A DNA stretch of 64,000 nucleotides from Clusia tigrina. Lineage: Eukaryota > Arthropoda > Insecta > Diptera > Clusiidae. Position 1 is the first letter of the stretch. Every line of letters begins with the position of its first letter. Location: positions 132,847,897-132,911,896 of the forward strand of contig OV050032.1 of NCBI GenBank assembly GCA_920105625.2, given 5' to 3'. Of the stretch, positions 59,348 through 64,000 are shown piece by piece. The notes beneath the pieces were generated by a model. It was given only the letters and a program-made list of their open reading frames with translations, did not search any database and was not told the DNA's origin. The position numbers and the translations under genes were made by a program.

Positions 59348-60445
59348 ATGCATCTGTATATGGATGACGTCATTATTTATTCAAAGGATGAAGAAGAAGG
59401 TATACGCAAGCTACGTAGGGTCTTGCAGGTAGCGGCGCAAAATGGATTACAAATAAAATGGAAGAAATGTAAGTTTTTACAAACGGAAGTCGTTTACTTA
59501 GTACTAAGAATTAAAAATGTCAGTACATCTCCGGATACTGAAAAATTTTTGGCTATAAAAAATGTTCCCGTGCCAAACAACATTAAGAAACTGCAATCAC
59601 TCCTCGGACTCACAGGATACTTCCGTAAATTAGTAGAAAACTACGCAATAATAACGAATCCGTTGAAAGACCTGCTCAGAAAAAACTCAAAATTCGAAAT
59701 AAGACAAGCTGAAATAAACGCGATGGAAGAGATTAAGAATAAACTCACGAAACAGCCGGTTTCGATAGTTTTCTCCCCGACAGCACCAATAGAATTACAT
59801 GCTGACGCCTGCAAAGATGGTTTTGGAGCAATTTTACTCCAGAAGCTCGACGAAAAGTTACAACCGATTTATTTTTGGAGTAAGAAGTGTGCGCCAGAAG
59901 AGAGCAATCTTCATAGTTTCTATCTGGAAATTAAAGCAGCGTATTTAGCGGTACAAAAACTAAGGCATTATTTGCTCGGAAGGAAATTTAAATTAATAAC
60001 TGATTATCAAGCATTTAAAAGCGCTACAAGTAAAAGCGACTTATTACCAGCAATAACAAGATGTATAATTTATCTACAGGACTTCCAATATACTATTGAA
60101 CACAGAAAGGGTACCTCTATGAGAAGTATAGCGTTAATTAACGAAGAAATAAGTGCTCGCTTACGTAAAGCACAAGCGACAGACGAACATTTCGTGGCGA
60201 TCAGGAAAATTTTGGAGCTCACACAATATGAAGACTACGTACTGAAGAATAACGTCTTGTTCAAAAACGTAAATGGTTTAATGCTTTTGGCAGTACCTCG
60301 GTTAATGGAAAACGAAGTCATCAAAAACGAACATGAAAATAGACATTTTGGGGAGGAAAAACCCATGAATGCTTTGGAACATACCAAACCTGCGAAAAGA
60401 AGTGGAAACGGTAATTCAAAATTTGCGAAAATGTATACTGTTTAA
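59348..60445 (+). CDS. pol: Element E reverse transcriptase end, RNase H and integrase zinc finger
   Basis: Open frame of 365 residues from the ATG at 59348, which is internal to pol. YMDD (59357-59368) in HLYMDDVIIYSKDEEEG, then the connection LQSLLGLTGYFRKLVENYAI. RNase H: IELHADACKDGFGAILLQK and YLEIKAAYLAVQKL, with ITDYQAFKSATS in place of the usual DH/DC motif. The integrase zinc-binding His pair is in NEHENRHFGEEKPMNALEH. It ends at a stop at 60445; the rest of integrase is in another frame. Confidence 0.87.
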   Translation: MHLYMDDVIIYSKDEEEGIRKLRRVLQVAAQNGLQIKWKKCKFLQTEVVYLVLRIKNVSTSPDTEKFLAIKNVPVPNNIKKLQSLLGLTGYFRKLVENYAIITNPLKDLLRKNSKFEIRQAEINAMEEIKNKLTKQPVSIVFSPTAPIELHADACKDGFGAILLQKLDEKLQPIYFWSKKCAPEESNLHSFYLEIKAAYLAVQKLRHYLLGRKFKLITDYQAFKSATSKSDLLPAITRCIIYLQDFQYTIEHRKGTSMRSIALINEEISARLRKAQATDEHFVAIRKILELTQYEDYVLKNNVLFKNVNGLMLLAVPRLMENEVIKNEHENRHFGEEKPMNALEHTKPAKRSGNGNSKFAKMYTV

Positions 60446-61430
60446 TAAAAAGTTGGGTAAACAAGAGGGTCATCTGAAAGTTATTGAAAAAGGAGACGCT
60501 CCACTATTCAACATTCATATCGATCATTTGGAGCCAATGGACTCGACAATGAAGATGTACAAATATATATTTGCAGCAATTGACGAAATTTACTTGGCTT
60601 TACCCTACAAAAACCACGTCGGCAGAAGAAGCAATCAGAAAACTATCGGATTGGACTAATGTTTTTGGAACACCACTTCGAATAATCAGCGACAGAGGGC
60701 CAGCATTTACGTCTACGGCATTGAAAGAGTGGTATGAAGCCGAATCAATTGAGCACGTTTTAATCACAACAGGTGTGGCAAGAGGAAATGCCCAAGTTGA
60801 ACGGCTTAATACAGTTATAATTAATGTAATTTCCAAATTGTCAGCGGATCGGCCAGAGTCTTGGTACAAATATGTCCATAAAGTGCAAAACGCAATTAAC
60901 AACACAGTCAGCAAATCAACAAAATATACGCCAATCGAACTAATGTTTGGAACCAGATGAGAACAACAGTAGACGTTAATATGAATGAGATGATTGAAGT
61001 AGAAACAGCGACGATTTTTGCAAATGAACGCGACGAGATCAGAATCAAAGCTAAGGAAGAAATCGCTAAAGTTCAAGCTCAGTACAAACTGCACTATGAC
61101 AAGAAGCGAAAGAAAGAGATGACATACAAAATTGGGTACCTTGTTGCTATAAAGAGGACTCAATTTGTTTCCGGGAAAAAACTCATCAGCGAATACATGG
61201 TCATCAGCGACCATACGATGTAATCAAGTGCAAACGTAACGGACGGTATGACGTCAAAAAAGCGGCGCAGTTTGAAGGACCAAACAACACGTCAACCAAC
61301 TGCGACTTCATGAAGCCATGGAAGCAGGAAGAGCTCGATCTGTCCGGGACGGAAGATGAGGAGTCGAATGGCCGAATGCAAGATGAGAGAGAGAATCAGT
61401 CGCAAACAGTAAGTCGTCACATGAAGTTGT
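60369..61430 (+). pseudogene. pol: Element E integrase, broken
   Basis: From 60369 the frame holds the HHCC end (CILFNKKLGKQEGH) and FNIHIDHLEPMDSTMK with the first Asp; it shifts near 60600. In 60571-60960: LRIISDRGPAFTSTALKEWY with the second Asp, and GNAQVERLNTVIINVI with the Glu. Next (60957-61223) the basic C-terminal part with HYDKKRKKEMTYKIGYLVAI. A last shift near 61195 gives YDVIKCKRNGRYDVKKA and a tail that runs about 50 bases into the 3' LTR. All three DDE residues are still visible. Confidence 0.85.
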
Positions 61431-61442
61431 AGTCGTTGCGCG
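61377..61442 (+). repeat. 3' LTR of element E, start only, cut by element G
   Basis: TGCAAGATGAGAGAGA... matches the first 65 bp of 53440-53676 with few changes, then stops at ttgcgcg where the G LTR starts. Confidence 0.72.
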
Positions 61443-61908
61443 AGTTACATTCGCACTAACAACAACAACAACAATATCAATACCAACAGCAGCAGCTACA
61501 TCAGCATCAAATTCTCTGTAAAATCATCCTATTCATATTCCCATTAAAAACATCAGATTCAAATTCACTTTAAAATCATCTAGCATCAAATTCTTTGTAA
61601 CATCATCCAGCATCCAATTCTTTGTAAAATCATCCAATTCATATTCCCATTAAAAACATCAGATTGAACTTCACTTTAAAATCATTCAGCATCAAATTCT
61701 TTGTAACATCATTCAGCATAAAATTCTTTGTAAAATCTCCAATTTAATTTCGAAATAATTATCCAACTAAAATTCAATTAAAATCCATGAAATTAATTTC
61801 TTTAGAATAAGCATATTTTATGATATAAATACATGTACTTTAAAATAATTTGTTCATTATAAAATTGTTTGTGAAGTGGAAAGGTTTTTTTATTTAAACA
61901 TCGTAACT
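61443..61908 (+). repeat. 5' LTR of element G
   Basis: AGTTAC at the start and GTAACT at the end are exact 6 bp inverted termini. The primer site begins with the last T. Length 466 bp, AT-rich, with an internal tandem repeat (61503-61720). The start is inferred from the break in E's LTR and the inverted termini. Confidence 0.7.
61503..61720. repeat. Two tandem units of about 110 bp inside the LTR of G
   Basis: Unit 1 starts catcaaattctctgtaaaat (about 61503) and unit 2 starts catccaattctttgtaaaat (about 61613). Both contain catattcccattaaaaacat and caaattctttgtaacatcat. A partial third start (cataaaattctttgtaaaat) follows at about 61719. Confidence 0.82.
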
Positions 61909-61925
61909 GGCGCAGTCTTCGGTCA
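61908..61925 (+). promoter_or_regulatory. Primer binding site of element G
   Basis: TGGCGCAGTCTTCGGTCA overlaps the LTR end by one base, as in element C. The first ten bases are those of the tRNA-Ser type site. Confidence 0.65.
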
Positions 61926-63295
61926 ACTGTGGTTCAAAGTATCCTTGAGTTTCAGCTCTTTAAACAGTTGAGGATCAATCGCTTCCACAGCTCACTCATT
62001 GGAAATATATCCTGTCATCAGATCCTGAGATCAAAAACCGACAACAGATCCTGAAATCAAAAACCGACAACAGATCCTGACACCACATCCTGTCATCAGA
62101 TCCTGAAATTAAAATCCGACAACAGTTCCAGAAATCAAAACCAGACATTCGATCCTGACATCAGATCCTGATATCAAATCTTAGGTACATCCTAATATCC
62201 TGGAAGCAGCTATATCATCATTAATGGGAACTGCTGAAAAACTAATACTACTCCTGGGGCCAACGTAAGTAAGTATTGGATAGCTCTTATATTAGGTGTG
62301 TGTCAAAGAAATAAATTCTATAAAGCTAAAACGATTGACTAAATATATATTTAAAAGTTTTAAACAAAATGAAGAGTAATGAAAAATAGAAATTCTGTGA
62401 AATACGAGTATATACTCGTACTCCTTTTTACTACAAAAACTAATACAGGTTTATACAAACAAAACATACTACAAATCGTTAACTGTGCCTCAAACTTGTT
62501 TCGAGTACCAATTGCATCTTAATTGAGCCCATCTTTACTAAGAATGCAGACAGAATATCTGCATAGTGGTTTTAATAAAGAGCAATCAGTCTACAGCGGT
62601 ATAACTAGCAGGTAGCGGGAAAGTACATTTATAAATTAAAATAAATAATAACATTACTTCGACTAGTGACCGTGCCAGAACACCCTAGTCCCCTATAATA
62701 CAACTCAAGTTCGCGAGTCCTCTTGGTCCATACCAACTAAAACAGTATATAAATAATATTAAAAGAACATTCATGTAAAACATACTTAATTGGTGACCGC
62801 GCTAAAACGCCCCGATTCATAAGCACGTTAAACAAAATATATATAGCAAGTGAGCTAAAACTAAATGAAATTATAAGAAATTGTACTTCAGTTAATCCCA
62901 TCCTATAAAGAGGAGTACAGACAGAATATTGGTGCAGCGACGCAGCCAGAAGACAATTGACTATAGAGCTTATAAAGCTGACAATAATTAAATATTCGCA
63001 CATATATATATACAAAACAAACAAAAATAATAAAAAAACAAAAAAAGCAAAATCTGTTAAAGGAATATACTGGTATAAAAAGGAATTATATAAATTCATA
63101 ATTATTCACAATATATTAACTCAAATTACCAGGAATAAGAGGTCCATAATTCATAATTGTCTATAAGAACAAACATTTAAAATTCTGGGTATACCCAAAT
63201 TTAGTTGCATCCAGAATCCTAACTTCAATTCCAGAAGACACTACACCATCACCCTCCCTATTAAAAAAAAAAAAATAATTCTTTGGGAATACATA
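61926..63295 (+). other. Leader of element G, with a degenerate tandem repeat
   Basis: Untranslated leader of about 1.4 kb. At about 62010-62180 a 25-30 bp unit containing cagatcctgaaatcaaaa is repeated about six times in degenerate form. Two copies of a longer phrase (gtgaccgtgccagaacacc near 62666, gtgaccgcgctaaaacgcc near 62793) also occur. No convincing ORF. Confidence 0.6.
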
Positions 63296-64000
63296 ATGGA
63301 ACTCGACCAAACAAATATAATGATGAGTAATGCACACCCAGGCACTTCGGCTAACGCAGCCAGAAATGATATGCATCCAGTAGATATTTTCAATTCACTT
63401 AGAATTCCCGATGCAATCAAAGATTTGCCAAAATTCGATGGCAACCCAACTCTCTATGAGTTCATAAATAATGTAGAAGAGATTCTTTTATACATCCAGG
63501 GAACAGACAACACTCCTTATGGCAATGTTCTTTTAAGCAATTAAGAATAAAGTAGAAGGTCAAGCGAATGAAATTCTCAACATGTTCGGCACACCCTTAA
63601 TTTGGGATGAAATAAAGAAAATCCTGATACTTAACTATTCAGAGAAAAGAACGGAACCTCACTTATACACGATTTACATAACTTGAATCAGAATAGGTTG
63701 TCAGTCGAAAATTTTTATAATGAAATAAAAGAAATTCAATCGACTCTTAGCAACAATATTTTGATACACGAAACTGATAGCAGTGTGATCAATGCGAAAA
63801 AAGACCTGTATACAGAGATGTATTTAAATGCATTTCTAACGGGATTAAGAGAACCTTTAGGATCATGTATAAGGGCAATGAGACCAGATACACTAGCAAC
63901 TGCACTGGCATTTTGTATAAAGGAGCACAATATTTTCTATCAAAGAATCGAGCCACGCAGATCCTATTTTAGTCCACAACATTCACCATACCCAAGACAT
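63296..64000 (+). pseudogene. gag: Element G gag, frameshifted, runs off the window
   Basis: The ATG at 63296 (MELDQTNIMMSNAHPG) leads to a gypsy-type capsid start: LRIPDAIKDLPKFDGNPTLY and EFINNVEEILLYIQG. The frame shifts near 63536, continues with NKVEGQANEILNMFGTPLIW and DEIKKILILNYSEK, shifts again near 63650, then SLIHDLHNLNQNRLSVENFY and LYTEMYLNAFLTGLREPLGS to the window end. Two single-base shifts suggest a decayed copy. Gag would form the particle. Confidence 0.82.

Larger units (their letters stand above)
61443..64000 (+). mobile_element. Gypsy-type element G, cut by the window edge
   Basis: LTR, primer site, leader and gag, in order, inserted in the 3' LTR of E (after ttgcgcg). 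The 3' half is outside the window, so its target duplication cannot be checked. Confidence 0.78.

Noticed and set aside
61500..62180. Possible CRISPR-like array because of spaced repeats
   Set aside because: The repeats are directly adjacent, vary in length and sequence, and lie in a eukaryotic LTR and leader; no spacers.

Overview
This window looks like repeat-rich DNA from a higher dipteran insect, possibly a tephritid-type fly (inference from AT-richness, long (TA)n arrays, and gypsy, BEL/Pao, jockey, LOA-like and mariner elements of the kinds known from flies). Almost every protein-coding trace belongs to a transposable element, and nearly all are broken. The one candidate for a host gene is a coding-like stretch on the minus strand at 29662-30165 that carries one in-frame stop.

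Region 1 (1-28840) is a tandem duplication with a period of about 8.5 kb. Each unit holds a gypsy-type LTR element reduced to LTR, gag and protease (A), a 0.55 kb foldback/MITE inserted in its gag, several (TA)n arrays, a dead mariner (M1, M2) and about 2 kb of unassigned DNA. The second unit was then hit by a stack of insertions: a 5'-truncated jockey-type retrotransposon (J, 14735-27819), a 12 kb gypsy-type element (B, 15256-27344, target duplication GACT) inside J, and an IS630/Tc1/mariner-like transposon (N, about 23503-24736) inside B. Unit 1 keeps the empty site for J.

Region 2 (28841-39120) holds the possible host exon, a 209 bp hairpin, and an old minus-strand RNase H-type non-LTR element (L0). 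L0 is split by a nearly complete plus-strand relative (L1, about 33503-38954) with target duplication GTGCATTT.

Region 3 (39819-53433) is a gypsy element (D) whose LTR starts at the edge of a (TA)n array and whose pol ends at another. Its gag is split by L2, a close relative of L1 (41593-51499, 12 bp target duplication). L2 in turn carries a young env-bearing gypsy element (C, 43142-48732; LTRs differ at 2 visible positions in 284) and, further on, a 752 bp piece of integrase and env from a C-like element, set between two 536 bp copies of the same L2 sequence.

Region 4 (53440-64000) is a further gypsy-type element (E) interrupted by a 5'-deleted BEL/Pao element (F). E's 3' LTR is itself interrupted by another gypsy-type element (G), whose gag runs off the window end. 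The order of insertion can be read from the nesting, so the window is a record of successive transposition, microsatellite-associated rearrangement and repair. No tRNA, rRNA, CRISPR array or intact host gene was found.
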